A stretch of DNA of 42,422 nucleotides, taken from contig NZ_JAHHZN010000030.1 in assembly GCF_018760735.1 (NCBI RefSeq), positions 1 to 42,422 of the forward strand, written 5' to 3'. Shown piece by piece: positions 29,689-38,421 of the stretch. The number at the start of each line of letters is the position of its first letter. Positions within the stretch are counted from its first letter, which is position 1. The notes beneath the pieces are model-generated. The model was not told the DNA's origin. It saw only the letters and a list, made by a program, of their open reading frames with translations, and searched no databases. The stretch is from Hymenobacter piscis (GTDB lineage Bacteria > Bacteroidota > Bacteroidia > Cytophagales > Hymenobacteraceae). A program made the translations under genes and the position numbers.

Positions 29689-30120
29689 ATGTCTGATAAG
29701 AAAAACATTCTGGTGCTCTGCACCGGTAACTCCTGCCGCAGCCAGCTGCTGCACGGCTACCTCCAGCAAGAACTGGGCGACCGGGCCAGCGTGTACTCGG
29801 CCGGCGTGGAAGTCCACGGCCTCAACCCCCGGGCCGTGCGCGTGATGGCCGAGGACGGCGTCGACATTTCCCACCACTCCAGCAACCACGTCGATGAGTA
29901 CGCCGCCGTGCCGTTTGACTACGTGCTGACCGTGTGCGACCACGCCAACGAAGTATGCCCCGTGTTCCCCTCGACGGCTAGAAAGCAGCACCACAATTTC
30001 TCCGACCCGGCCAAAGCCACGGGCAGCGAGGAAGATATAATGAACCAGTTCCGCACGGTGCGCGACCAGGTGAAAGCCTACGCCCGCGACTTCGTGCAAG
30101 CACAATTCCTAACCACCTGA
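29689..30120 (+). CDS. arsC: Low-molecular-weight phosphatase-type arsenate reductase
   Basis: 143 residues with the LMW-PTP P-loop CTGNSCRSQ near the N-terminus and a second Cys pair in VCDHANEVCPVFP, as in thioredoxin-coupled ArsC (Cys10, Cys82 and Cys89 in the pI258 enzyme). The conserved phosphate-loop acid is in HHNFSDPAKATG. It reduces arsenate to arsenite, which an exporter must then remove. It starts 24 bp after the broken acr3 and ends 5 bp before the flavoprotein, so the three formed an operon. Confidence 0.93.
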   Translation: MSDKKNILVLCTGNSCRSQLLHGYLQQELGDRASVYSAGVEVHGLNPRAVRVMAEDGVDISHHSSNHVDEYAAVPFDYVLTVCDHANEVCPVFPSTARKQHHNFSDPAKATGSEEDIMNQFRTVRDQVKAYARDFVQAQFLTT

Positions 30121-30125
30121 GCCCC

Positions 30126-31217
30126 ATGAACACTGCCCCGCTGCCCCTTCCGGCCGACTTCACCACCGATGTTCTGGTCATCGGGGCCGGCCAGAGCGGG
30201 CTGGCCGTGGGCTACTACCTGCGCCGCGCCGGCCTTGCCTGTGCGCTGCTCGACGACCAGGCCCAACCGGGCGGGGCCTGGCCCCACGGCTGGAATTCGC
30301 TGCGCCTGTTCTCGCCGGCCGACGCCAGTTCCCTGCCGGGCTGGCTGATGCCGCGCCCGGCCGACCCCGGCTTTCCCACCCGCGACGCGGTGGTGGACTA
30401 CCTTACCCGCTACGAGCAGCGCTACGCCCTGCCAGTGCACCGGCCCGTGCGCGTACAAGCCGTGCGCCGGTCGGGGAGAGGCTTCGCCGTGCACACCACG
30501 GCCGGGACGTGGCAAGCCCGGGCCGTGGTGTGCGCCACCGGCAGCTGGCGCAACCCGTTCATGCCGACCTATCCGGGCCAGGCCGATTTTGGCGGGGTGC
30601 AGCAGCACTCGGCTCACTACCACGACGCTGCGCCCTTTGCGGGTAAGCGGGTGCTGGTGGTGGGCGGCGGCAATTCCGGCGCGCAGCTGCTGGCCGAAGT
30701 CTCGCGGGTGGCCCACACGACCTGGGTGACGGAGCGGGAGCCGCGCTTCCTGCCGGATGATGTGGACGGCCGGGTCTTGTTTACGCAGGCCACCCAGCGC
30801 TACCACGCGGGCCTGGAAATCGCGCCTCCGCCCACGCTCGGCGACGTGGTGATGGTGGACTCGGTAAAGGAGGCCCGCCGCCGGGGCGTGCTGGGCAGCG
30901 TACGGCCCTTCGGACAATTCACCCGCACGGGTGTGGTCTGGGCCGATGGCCGGGAAGAAGCCGTGGACGCGGTACTCTGGTGCACGGGCTTCCGGCCGGC
31001 ACTGGATTTTCTGGCCGATCTGGGCGTGTTACAGCCCGATGGACGCGTGGCCACAGCCGGCACGCAGGCCACCGCGCTGCCGGGCCTGTGGCTGGTGGGC
31101 TACGGGAGCTGGACGGGCTTTGCCTCGGCTACCCTGATTGGCGTTGGCCGCTCGGCCCGGACCACAGTGGACGAAATCAAGACGTTTCTACTTTCCGGGG
31201 ACTTGCCACGGCCTTGA
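30126..31217 (+). CDS. arsO: FAD-dependent monooxygenase, ArsO-like
   Basis: 363 residues. Two Rossmann motifs are seen: FAD VLVIGAGQSGLAVGYYL near residue 20 and NADPH VLVVGGGNSGAQLLAEV near residue 180. Others are GGAWPHGWNSLRLFSPADAS, CATGSWRNPFMPTYPG and VLWCTGFRPALDFL (the ATG motif). This is the flavin-monooxygenase type found as ArsO in arsenic operons; its exact reaction is not settled in the literature. Adjacent placement behind arsC supports the name. The gene is intact. Confidence 0.82.
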   Translation: MNTAPLPLPADFTTDVLVIGAGQSGLAVGYYLRRAGLACALLDDQAQPGGAWPHGWNSLRLFSPADASSLPGWLMPRPADPGFPTRDAVVDYLTRYEQRYALPVHRPVRVQAVRRSGRGFAVHTTAGTWQARAVVCATGSWRNPFMPTYPGQADFGGVQQHSAHYHDAAPFAGKRVLVVGGGNSGAQLLAEVSRVAHTTWVTEREPRFLPDDVDGRVLFTQATQRYHAGLEIAPPPTLGDVVMVDSVKEARRRGVLGSVRPFGQFTRTGVVWADGREEAVDAVLWCTGFRPALDFLADLGVLQPDGRVATAGTQATALPGLWLVGYGSWTGFASATLIGVGRSARTTVDEIKTFLLSGDLPRP

Positions 31218-31317
31218 GGGGAATGGCTGTTCTTGCGCCAGCACGCCCCCTGCAGCAGCTGGTTGGCCACCAGTGTCGGATTGAAAAAATACTTCGGCCA
31301 GGGCCGAGCGATGGTGG

Positions 31318-32106
31318 CTAAATGGCGCCGAACCAGTGCTTTAATTCGGCGGCGCGGGCCTTGCTGACGATGATTTCCTCCCGCACGGCGGGGGCGAGCC
31401 GCACCAGCAGGCGGCCGTTGTAGTAGGGTTCCATCTCGGTTACGCTGCGACGGGCGAAGAGCAGCTGCCGGCTGCCCCGAAAAAAGCGCTGCGGGTCGAC
31501 GGCCGCTTCCAGCTCATCCAGGGTCTGCGTTACCTCGTATTCCCGGCCCGCGAAGGTGGTCAGAAAAACCAGGCCGTGGCGGATGGAAAAATGGGCCACG
31601 TCTTCCACCGATACGGGCACCAGCTTGGCTTTATGGTGCACCAGCCAGCTGGTTTTGTACCCCGGGCCGGCCAGCTGCTGCATGGTACGCAGCAGGGGGC
31701 CAAAATCGGGCGCCGGGGGAGCCGGGGCGGGGCCGGTGGTGTAATGGTGGCGCAGACTCTCAAATTTGGCCAGGCTGCGCACCATGTCTTCCTTGAGCAG
31801 CGGCTTGAGCAGGTAATCGATGCCGTTGACGCGAAACGCCTCCAGCGCGTGCTGGTCGTAGGCCGTCGTGAAAATGACCGGGCTGCTGATGGTTACCCGC
31901 CGGAACAGCTCAAAGCTGCTGCCATCGGCCAGGTGAATATCCATGAAAATCAGGTCCGGTGCCCGGGTGCCGGCCTCAAACCACGCCTGGGCCGTGCTCA
32001 CGCTGTCGAACACGGCCAGCACCCGGGCCTCGGGGCGGCACTCCTGCAACAGGCGCGTGAGCGCCGATACGGCGGAGGCTTCGTCCTCCAGGATCAGAAC
32101 ATGCAT
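31318..32106 (-). CDS. LytTR-family response regulator
   Basis: 262 residues. The receiver domain has acidic pocket VLILEDEASAVSAL, phosphoacceptor Asp in LIFMDIHLADGSS, TTAYDQHAL and YLLKPLLKED. A linker of about 30 residues leads to a LytTR DNA-binding domain: LVPVSVEDVAHFSIRHGLVFL, LDELEAAVDPQRFFRGSRQLLF and VRLAPAVREEIIVSKARA. The start overlaps the kinase's last 13 bases, so the two are co-translated. Members bind direct repeats about 21-22 bp apart; such a repeat lies at 38136-38171 ahead of the operon. Confidence 0.94.
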   Translation of the reverse strand: MHVLILEDEASAVSALTRLLQECRPEARVLAVFDSVSTAQAWFEAGTRAPDLIFMDIHLADGSSFELFRRVTISSPVIFTTAYDQHALEAFRVNGIDYLLKPLLKEDMVRSLAKFESLRHHYTTGPAPAPPAPDFGPLLRTMQQLAGPGYKTSWLVHHKAKLVPVSVEDVAHFSIRHGLVFLTTFAGREYEVTQTLDELEAAVDPQRFFRGSRQLLFARRSVTEMEPYYNGRLLVRLAPAVREEIIVSKARAAELKHWFGAI

Positions 32107-33113
32107 GGCTTGACGGGGGAAAGGGGCGGCAGGGGCAGCTGAACGGTAAAGTGGGCATCATCCTGGCGGATGACCAGCTCGGCGTCGGACAGGAAGCGCA
32201 GCCGGCTGGCCAGGTTGCGCAGGCCCACGCCGCTGCCAGGTACGGGCGTCAGGCGGGGCTGCCAGGTGTTTTCCACCGTCAGCAGGTGAGAAGCCGTCAG
32301 AAAAATACGGATGCTGAGCGGGCGATGCCGGGCTACCACGTTGTGTTTGACCGCGTTTTCGACCAGCGTCTGCAGGGCCAGGGGCGGCACGGGCAGGGCC
32401 AGCACCCCGTCGGGCAGGTCCACGGAAAGGCGCAGGCTGTCGCCGAAGCGCATGCGCAGCAGGTAGACGTAGGACTGCGTGAAGGCCAGCTCGTCGGCCA
32501 GCGGCACCTGGTTGTGCTCCCCGTGCTGGAGCACGTAGCGGTACACCCGGCTCATTTCTTCCACAAACCGTTCGGCCGCCGCCGGCTGGTCGCGGATCAG
32601 CCAGCCCAGGGTGGTGAGCGAGTTGAAGAGAAAATGCGGACTCACCTGCTGCTTAAGCACTTCGTAGCGGGCCAGCAGCTGCTCGCGCTGCAGCCGCTCG
32701 TTTTCCAGCAGCGCGCGCTGGGCCCGGGTGAAGAAGTGAAGCGAGTAGAGCACCAGCAGCACCAGCAGCACGTACAGCTGGCCCCGCACGTAATAGGCCG
32801 GCAGCAGCACCCGCTGGGGCAGGCCGGGCACCAGGGCGGCATGCAGGTGCCCCAGCCCCCAGGCCAGCCCGGCCCCCAGCAGCGAGTTGACCAGCAGCCA
32901 CCAGCCCAGCCGCCCCGGCAGCGGCCACCGGGCGGTCAGGTAGTAATTGCAGGTGGCCAGGGCGGCCAGCAGCAAAAAGTTGCAGCCCAGCTGCAGGGCC
33001 AGGTCCAGCTGGTTGGCGTAGGGCGCGTTCAGCAGCCGGGGGGCGCCTGCCACCAGCGAGAGCAGCGTGGCCATGGCCAGCATCGTGCGCAGATACAGGG
33101 AGCGGGGAAGCAT
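32094..33113 (-). CDS. LytS/YehU-type sensor histidine kinase
   Basis: 339 residues with four to five N-terminal membrane helices (residues 10-135) and a cytoplasmic kinase. The His_kinase domain carries the phosphoaccepting His in QQVSPHFLFNSLTTLGWLI; the ATPase domain has LQTLVENAVKHNVV and GSGVGLRNLASRL. There is no obvious sensor domain beyond the membrane region, so it may sense a membrane signal or the adjacent transporter. ATG 33113 is used because the longer frame begins at TTG. It partners the overlapping LytTR regulator. Confidence 0.93.
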   Translation of the reverse strand: MLPRSLYLRTMLAMATLLSLVAGAPRLLNAPYANQLDLALQLGCNFLLLAALATCNYYLTARWPLPGRLGWWLLVNSLLGAGLAWGLGHLHAALVPGLPQRVLLPAYYVRGQLYVLLVLLVLYSLHFFTRAQRALLENERLQREQLLARYEVLKQQVSPHFLFNSLTTLGWLIRDQPAAAERFVEEMSRVYRYVLQHGEHNQVPLADELAFTQSYVYLLRMRFGDSLRLSVDLPDGVLALPVPPLALQTLVENAVKHNVVARHRPLSIRIFLTASHLLTVENTWQPRLTPVPGSGVGLRNLASRLRFLSDAELVIRQDDAHFTVQLPLPPLSPVKPCMF

Positions 33114-33196
33114 GGGCAAAAACGGAAGGTAACAGCGGAGCCGCGGCCGGCCCTGTGGTGGGCAGGCGCCGGCCGCCCGGCGCGGGCGGTCAGGTC

Positions 33197-33874
33197 CTAC
33201 ACAATCAGGCCGTCGCTCATATCAATGACCCGGTCGCTGTTGCGGGCAAAGTCTTCGTCGTGGGTGACGGCGATGATGGTCTGCCCGCGCTCGTGGGCCA
33301 GCTCCCGGAAGATGTCAAACACGTTCTGCGTGTTTTTCGAGTCCAAGTTACCGGTTGGCTCGTCGCCCATGATAACGGCCGGGTCGTTGATCAGGGCGCG
33401 GGCAATGGCCACGCGCTGCTGCTGCCCGCCCGAGAGGCGGCTGGCCAGCTTCCGGGCCTGGGCCTCGAGGCCCAGCAGCTGCAGGTTCTGGTAGGCTTTC
33501 GCCTCGATTTCCGCCCGGCTCTTTTTGTTGATCTTCAGGGCCGGCAGCATCACGTTGTCGAGCACCGTGAAGTCGGGCAGCAGGTAGTGAAACTGGAACA
33601 CGAAGCCGATGTGCTCGTTGCGGAAGGCGGCCAGCTGATTCTGCGTGCGCCCGGTCAGGGTTTCGCCGTTCAGCTCCAGGCGGCCTTCGTAGTCGGTGTC
33701 CATCGTCGAGAGCACGTAGAGCAGCGTTGACTTGCCCGACCCCGACTTGCCGGTCAGGGTCAGGAACTCGCCTTTTTCTACCTCGAAGCTCAGGCCTTTC
33801 AGCACCTGAAATTTCTCGGGCTCGTAGAAATACTTGACAATACGTTCGGCCCGCAGCGCGATGTTGCTTTCCAT
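33197..33874 (-). CDS. ABC transporter ATP-binding protein, MacB/LolD-like
   Basis: 225 residues with Walker A GKSGSGKSTLL, Q-loop FVFQFHYLLPDF, signature LSGGQQQRVAIARAL, Walker B VIMGDEPTGNLD and H-loop AVTHDEDFA. The type pairs with FtsX-like permeases in efflux or lipoprotein-release machines. It lies 3 bp after the permease stop and 83 bp before the kinase, on the same strand. Confidence 0.95.
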   Translation of the reverse strand: MESNIALRAERIVKYFYEPEKFQVLKGLSFEVEKGEFLTLTGKSGSGKSTLLYVLSTMDTDYEGRLELNGETLTGRTQNQLAAFRNEHIGFVFQFHYLLPDFTVLDNVMLPALKINKKSRAEIEAKAYQNLQLLGLEAQARKLASRLSGGQQQRVAIARALINDPAVIMGDEPTGNLDSKNTQNVFDIFRELAHERGQTIIAVTHDEDFARNSDRVIDMSDGLIV

Positions 33875-33877
33875 AAG

Positions 33878-35119
33878 TTACCCCCTGAGAATGGCTACGG
33901 GGTCGATTTTGGCGGCCTTGCGGGCCGGCAGGTACCCGGCAATGAGCGTGGTCAGCACCCCAAACCCGAACGCCAGCAGGTAGTTGCGGGGGTAGTAGGT
34001 CATGGGCAGCGTCTGCAGGCCCGCGATGTTAAAGGGAATCACGTTCACGATCCGGGCGACGCCGTAGCCGACCCCCATGCCCAGCAGCCCCCCCACCAGG
34101 CCGATGACCAGGGCCTGGGTGACAAAAATCTGGGTCACGTCGCCGCCCGAAAAGCCCATGGCCTTGAGAATGGCAATTTCCCGGATCCGCTCGTTGATGG
34201 TCATGTTCATGATGTTGTAGATGCCGAAGCCCGCCACCAGCAGAATGGTCAGCGACACGGCCAGGGCAATGATGTTGCGCAGCTGCGCGCCGGCTTCCAG
34301 CTGCTGGTTGGCCAGCTGCCAGCTTTCCACTTTATAGGGAATCACCGGCGCAATGCGCTGCACCAGCGGGGCCGTTTGCTCGTAGTGCCGCACGTTTACC
34401 TGCAGGTCGGTCACGTACTGCGGGTGCTGGGCCAGCAGCTGCCGGGCCGCGTTGATGTTGAGGTAGGCTTTGCCCTTGTCCACCTGCTTGACGTTGGTTT
34501 GAAACAGGCCGAGGAGCGTGTAACGGCGGCTGATGCCGTCGGAGGTGAGAATGTTGATATTGTCACCCACCTGCACGCCCAGGTCGTGGGCCAGGTCGGT
34601 GCCCAGGATGATGCCGTCGGGGCGGTAGCGCAGGCGGGCCCAGGTGCCCGCGGTCATGTACTTGCTGATGCCGAAGAGCTTGTTTTCGTTGGCGATGTCC
34701 ACGCCCGAAAGCGTCCCGTTGAGCTGGGTGCTGCCGTTGCGGAAAAACACGTTGAGGTTGACCTGCGGGGTGACGGCCACCACCTCGGGCTGGGCCCGCA
34801 CCAGCGCCTGCAGGGCGGCCGCCTTCCCGATGCCCGTGGCATAGGGCAGCACCCGGGGGTTGCGGATGTGGGCGATGGTGGCGGCGGGGTACGCCCGGCT
34901 GACCAGATTCGTGCCATCGGCCGGCCCGTCGTTGTAGATGCGCACGTGCGCCAGGGAAGTAAACGCCAGCGCCGTCTGCGTATCGTTGACGCCGGCCATA
35001 AAGCTGTTCATGAAGATGTACATCGAAATGCCGAACACCACGCCCAGCAGCGCCACCACGGTCTGCCGCAGGTTGGTGGTCAGGTGCACCCGGGCGATGC
35101 TGAAATTGGTGGTCTGCAT
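33878..35119 (-). CDS. ABC transporter permease, MacB-type (FtsX superfamily)
   Basis: 413 residues. One N-terminal helix (LRQTVVALLGVVFGISMYIFMNS) is followed by a large periplasmic MacB_PCD-like domain, about residues 40-280 (VVAVTPQVNLNVFF, GIILGTDLAHDLGVQVGD), then three helices with the FtsX motif INERIREIAILKAMGF. It transmits ATP-driven movement to the periplasm without a conventional substrate channel. The ATG at 35119 lies 2 bp after the adaptor stop, implying translational coupling. Confidence 0.93.
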   Translation of the reverse strand: MQTTNFSIARVHLTTNLRQTVVALLGVVFGISMYIFMNSFMAGVNDTQTALAFTSLAHVRIYNDGPADGTNLVSRAYPAATIAHIRNPRVLPYATGIGKAAALQALVRAQPEVVAVTPQVNLNVFFRNGSTQLNGTLSGVDIANENKLFGISKYMTAGTWARLRYRPDGIILGTDLAHDLGVQVGDNINILTSDGISRRYTLLGLFQTNVKQVDKGKAYLNINAARQLLAQHPQYVTDLQVNVRHYEQTAPLVQRIAPVIPYKVESWQLANQQLEAGAQLRNIIALAVSLTILLVAGFGIYNIMNMTINERIREIAILKAMGFSGGDVTQIFVTQALVIGLVGGLLGMGVGYGVARIVNVIPFNIAGLQTLPMTYYPRNYLLAFGFGVLTTLIAGYLPARKAAKIDPVAILRG

Positions 35120-35121
35120 CG

Positions 35122-36219
35122 CTACTTGGGTTCGGGCAGGGTGAGCCGGTCGGTGGGGCGCAAGCCGCGGGTGATTTCGGTCCACTCCAGGGTCCGGATG
35201 CCCACCTCAACGGCCTGCCGGCGGCGGCCCCCGTCGAGCAGCACGTAGGCGTCATCGACCAGGGCGTAGGAGGGAATCACCAGGGCCTGCTGCTTTTCCT
35301 CCACGATGATGTTGGCCTGCAGGCGGGTGCCGTTGAGCAGGCCCGCGGGCGGCGCGTCGAAGGTGGCCTCGGCCCCGAACGACTGATCGGTGGCGTTGAA
35401 GGCGGGGTACACCCGGCGGATGGTGGCGCGGTAGATGCGGGCTTTGTGGCTGTTAAGCGAAACCAGCACCGGCTGCCCCACTTTCACCCGGCTGATGTCC
35501 TCTTCGTCAATGGCGAGCTTGAGCAGCATCGGCCCCGCCCCCAGCAGGGCCAGCGCGTCGCCCCGGCGGACGTAGTCGCCGGGGTTTTTGCGCACGTTCA
35601 TCAGCACGCCCGGCTGCTCGCTGCGCAGCGTGTAGTAGCCGTCGGTTTCACGCTGCACGGCGTACTGGGTGGCCGCGTTGGCCACGCCCAGGGCAAGGCT
35701 GCGCTGCAGGTCGGCGCGGCTCTGCTCCATCACGCGCAGGTTGGCCTGCGCAGTCTGGTAGGCGAGGCGGGCGTTTTCGAAATCGGCCGCGGCCACGGCC
35801 TGGGTTTGCACCAGGCGCCCGTAGCGGGCGTAGTTGGTGGAGTCGACCAGCAGCTTCTGCCGGGCCTGGGCCAGCTGCAGCTCCAGCTGCGCCAGCTGGG
35901 GCGAGGTTGGCCGGGCGCTGCTTTTGGCGTAGTCCAGGTTCACGGCCGCGTTGGCTACCTGGCTGCGCTGCGCGGCGTTGGCGAGGCGAAACAGGACCTT
36001 GCCGGCCGGCACCGTATCGCCCTCGGCCGCGTAGGCGGCCTGCAAAAAGCCGTCGGCATTGGCCATGAGCGTGTACTGGCGGGCATTTTCGAGGTGGCCG
36101 CTGCCAAAAACGGCATCCACAATGGGGCGGCGCTCGGGGGCTATTTCCGGCGCGGGCCGGCACCCGGCAGCCGCGGCCAGGGCCAGCAGCAAAGACAATC
36201 GGGACCAGATGGGTTTCAT
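35122..36219 (-). CDS. HlyD/MFP-type periplasmic adaptor lipoprotein
   Basis: 365 residues. The lipoprotein signal is LSLLLALAAAAGCRPAP. A biotinyl-lipoyl half motif (FLQAAYAAEGDTVPAGKVLFRLA) leads into a coiled-coil hairpin (LAQLELQLAQARQKLLV to ENARLAYQTAQANLRV), followed by the second lipoyl half (GVLMNVRKNPGDYVRRGDALALLG) and beta-barrel (VKVGQPVLVSLNSHKARI). It bridges the MacB-like permease and the TolC-like channel. It lies between those two genes with 28-bp and 2-bp gaps. Confidence 0.92.
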   Translation of the reverse strand: MKPIWSRLSLLLALAAAAGCRPAPEIAPERRPIVDAVFGSGHLENARQYTLMANADGFLQAAYAAEGDTVPAGKVLFRLANAAQRSQVANAAVNLDYAKSSARPTSPQLAQLELQLAQARQKLLVDSTNYARYGRLVQTQAVAAADFENARLAYQTAQANLRVMEQSRADLQRSLALGVANAATQYAVQRETDGYYTLRSEQPGVLMNVRKNPGDYVRRGDALALLGAGPMLLKLAIDEEDISRVKVGQPVLVSLNSHKARIYRATIRRVYPAFNATDQSFGAEATFDAPPAGLLNGTRLQANIIVEEKQQALVIPSYALVDDAYVLLDGGRRRQAVEVGIRTLEWTEITRGLRPTDRLTLPEPK

Positions 36220-36247
36220 GCGGGCAGCGGGCGGGTTACCAGGTGGG

Positions 36248-37591
36248 TTACTGCCGGGCCAGCAGGCCGGCGTAGTTGGCAAGAAAGGAAGATAAGCTGT
36301 TCAGGTAGCGGTTTTCGGCCGCCAGGTAGTCCTGGAAAGCGCGCAGGTAGCCATCCAGGGGCAACACCCCCTCGCGGTACTTCTGCTGGCTCAGGCGCAG
36401 GTTGTCGGCGTAGAGGCCGAAACTGGTGGCGCTGCTGCGCACCAGCTCGCGGTAAGCGGCCTGGTTTTTCAGCAGCACCCGGTCGTGGCTGGCGCTCTGG
36501 TCGCGGGCCTGCTCGAGCTGGAGCCGGGCGATGGTCGCCTGCGTCTGGGCGCTCTGGCTGCGGTTGCGGTTGGCAAAGCCCGTAAACACCGGCTTGCTGA
36601 TGCTGAGCCCCAGGTACTGGTAGGGCTGCCAGGCATCGGCCCCGAACGAGAGGCCGAAGTCGTCCCGGAACTGCTGGTTGCCCAGGTAGGCCGTGGCCGC
36701 AATGGTGGGGTAGGCCGCCGCGCGCTGCTGGCGGCTTTGCGTGGTGGCCAGGGCGAGCTGGGTTTCGTAGGGCCCCAGGGATTTGTCCGGGGCCAGGGCC
36801 GGGTCGGCCCCGGCCGGCACGGCCCCGGGGACGAGGACTTCGGTCAGGCGCAGCTCCCGGTCCGGCTTTTCGCCGAGCAGGACTTTGAGGTTTTCCAGGC
36901 TCTGGTCGAAAAGCTGCTGGCTCAGGGCCTGGTTCTGGCGCACGGTGCCGGCGTTGATGGCGGCCTGGTTGACGGCCAGCAAATCGGTGGTGCCGGCCTG
37001 CAGGCGCTGCCGCGCGAGAATCTGGACGGTATCGGCCAGGCGGGCATCGAGCTGATTGATCTGCAGAGCCGCCTTGGCAATCAGGGCCGAGAAATACAGC
37101 TGGGCCACCTGCTCCTTGAGCGTCTGGGCGTAGGCGGCCTGCTGGGCCTGGCTGAGCTCCAGCTGGCCCCGGGCCACCCGGGTCTGCAGCACGGCCGGCC
37201 AGTCAAACAGCTTTTGCGAGAGCGTGAGGCCGGCGGTGTAGGCGTACTGCCGGCCAAACTGCGCGTTGAACGTGGTGCCGGGCTGGCCCACCAGCTCGCC
37301 CGGCACCGGCGTGACGGGCAGCTTCAGGTTGTCGGTGCCCGTGAAGCCGACCGAGGCCTGGGGGAGCAGAACGCCTTTGGCGGCCTGGTAGTTGAAGCGG
37401 GCCTGGCGGAGCTGCTGCTGGTACACGGCCTGGGTGGGGTTGTGGCGCAGGGCCAGGTCCAGGGCCGCTTCCACGGACGCGAGGCGGACGGTATCGGGCG
37501 GCGCCTGGGCCTGGGCCGGCGGCCCCACCAGGGCCAGCAGGAGGCCGCCGGCCCAGGCCCGTTTCAACCTACTGGGAATCGTGCTGACCAT
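36248..37591 (-). CDS. TolC-family outer-membrane efflux protein
   Basis: 447 residues with signal peptide (AWAGGLLLALVGPPAQAQA) and two outer-membrane efflux repeats: LDLALRHNPTQAVYQQQLRQARFNYQAAKGVLLPQASV and LALATTQSRQQRAAAYPTIAATAYL. Long coiled-coil helices run through YAQTLKEQVAQLYFSALIAK and EQARDQSASHDRVLLKNQ. It is the outer channel of the tripartite pump encoded by the following three genes. ATG 37591 is chosen because it starts the signal peptide. Confidence 0.92.
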   Translation of the reverse strand: MVSTIPSRLKRAWAGGLLLALVGPPAQAQAPPDTVRLASVEAALDLALRHNPTQAVYQQQLRQARFNYQAAKGVLLPQASVGFTGTDNLKLPVTPVPGELVGQPGTTFNAQFGRQYAYTAGLTLSQKLFDWPAVLQTRVARGQLELSQAQQAAYAQTLKEQVAQLYFSALIAKAALQINQLDARLADTVQILARQRLQAGTTDLLAVNQAAINAGTVRQNQALSQQLFDQSLENLKVLLGEKPDRELRLTEVLVPGAVPAGADPALAPDKSLGPYETQLALATTQSRQQRAAAYPTIAATAYLGNQQFRDDFGLSFGADAWQPYQYLGLSISKPVFTGFANRNRSQSAQTQATIARLQLEQARDQSASHDRVLLKNQAAYRELVRSSATSFGLYADNLRLSQQKYREGVLPLDGYLRAFQDYLAAENRYLNSLSSFLANYAGLLARQ

Positions 37592-37628
37592 GCCGCAACG
37601 GATAGGGTGTCGGAGTGGGCGCACCGGG

Positions 37629-38033
37629 TTAGTTGTTGCCCACGCGGGTCCAGGTTTGCGTCTGGCTCATGGGCCCCAGCGAGCCCGTCAGCTCCAGGGT
37701 CCGGGAATCGGGCAGGTACGCCGAACCGTTCACCCACCGCCCGCGCCTGGCCGCGTAGAGCTGGCCGCCGGCGTACCGGCTGCTGCTGCCTTTCAGGCCC
37801 TTGGCTATCACGTCGCCCACCTTCAGCTTGCCCGCAGTTCCCGGCCGCACCCAGCTCACGGTGGCGGTGTAGGTGCGGTCCGGCGCCTGCGCAAACGTGA
37901 TTTTGCCGTTCTGCTCTTCGTTGAGCCAGGTGCCCAGAATAGGAGCCGCCGGGTCGGGCTGCTGCCCGGCCGTGCGTAGCGCCAGGCCCAAACCCAGTAC
38001 CAGCGCCAGCAGGAAAGTCGTTACGGATTGCAT
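37629..38033 (-). CDS. DUF2147 family secreted protein
   Basis: 134 residues: signal peptide (FLLALVLGLGLALRTAGQ), then the DUF2147 pattern GTWLNEEQNGKITFAQ, YTATVSWVRPGTAGKLKVGDVIAKGLKG, YAGGQLYAARRGRWVNGSAYL and the closing GSLGPMSQTQTWTRV. The family's function is unknown; many members are small periplasmic beta-barrel or lipocalin-like proteins. It is 37 bp ahead of the TolC-like gene, so it is the probable first gene of the efflux and LytTR operon. Confidence 0.88.
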   Translation of the reverse strand: MQSVTTFLLALVLGLGLALRTAGQQPDPAAPILGTWLNEEQNGKITFAQAPDRTYTATVSWVRPGTAGKLKVGDVIAKGLKGSSSRYAGGQLYAARRGRWVNGSAYLPDSRTLELTGSLGPMSQTQTWTRVGNN

Positions 38034-38135
38034 GAGGAGTATCGTCAGGCTGAGTGGCCCGCCACCAGCGGCGGGCCGTGCTACAAAGACACAGTGCTTC
38101 GGAGTCAGAATCCAGCAGAACCTGTTTTAACTAGT

Positions 38136-38171
38136 CAAATCTGGCCCTGAACTATCCAAATCCGGCCCTGA
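38136..38171. promoter_or_regulatory. 21-bp-spaced direct repeat, candidate LytTR site
   Basis: CAAATCTGGCCCTGA (38136-38150) and CAAATCCGGCCCTGA (38157-38171) are 14 of 15 identical, start to start 21 bp, about two helical turns. They lie about 100 bp upstream of the DUF2147 gene. LytTR regulators bind two direct repeats with this spacing, and the operon encodes one. The rest of 38034-38421 shows no gene. Confidence 0.5.
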
Positions 38172-38421
38172 GATACTCAGGCAGCGGGGGAAGACCGGGG
38201 CGGCATCCGGGCCGGCCGGGGTACGGGCTGAATCTGCGGGGGCCGGGGCTGCTGCTTTCCTGAGGGGGGCAGGCCTTCTCAGGCCGGCTGCCCGGGGGCG
38301 GCCCGGTGGCAGAGCAGGGCGGCCGTAGGGCCGGCGGCGGGATGTAATCAAAGCATAACCTCTGACTTACTGGGTCTTATCTCAACGCACTTTACCTTGG
38401 CGTGTCCATTCCTCTTCTGCC

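Noticed and set aside
28750..30105. Upstream extension of the CorC-like frame to 30105
   Set aside because: It runs antisense through acr3 and arsC; the membrane domain starts at ATG 28749.
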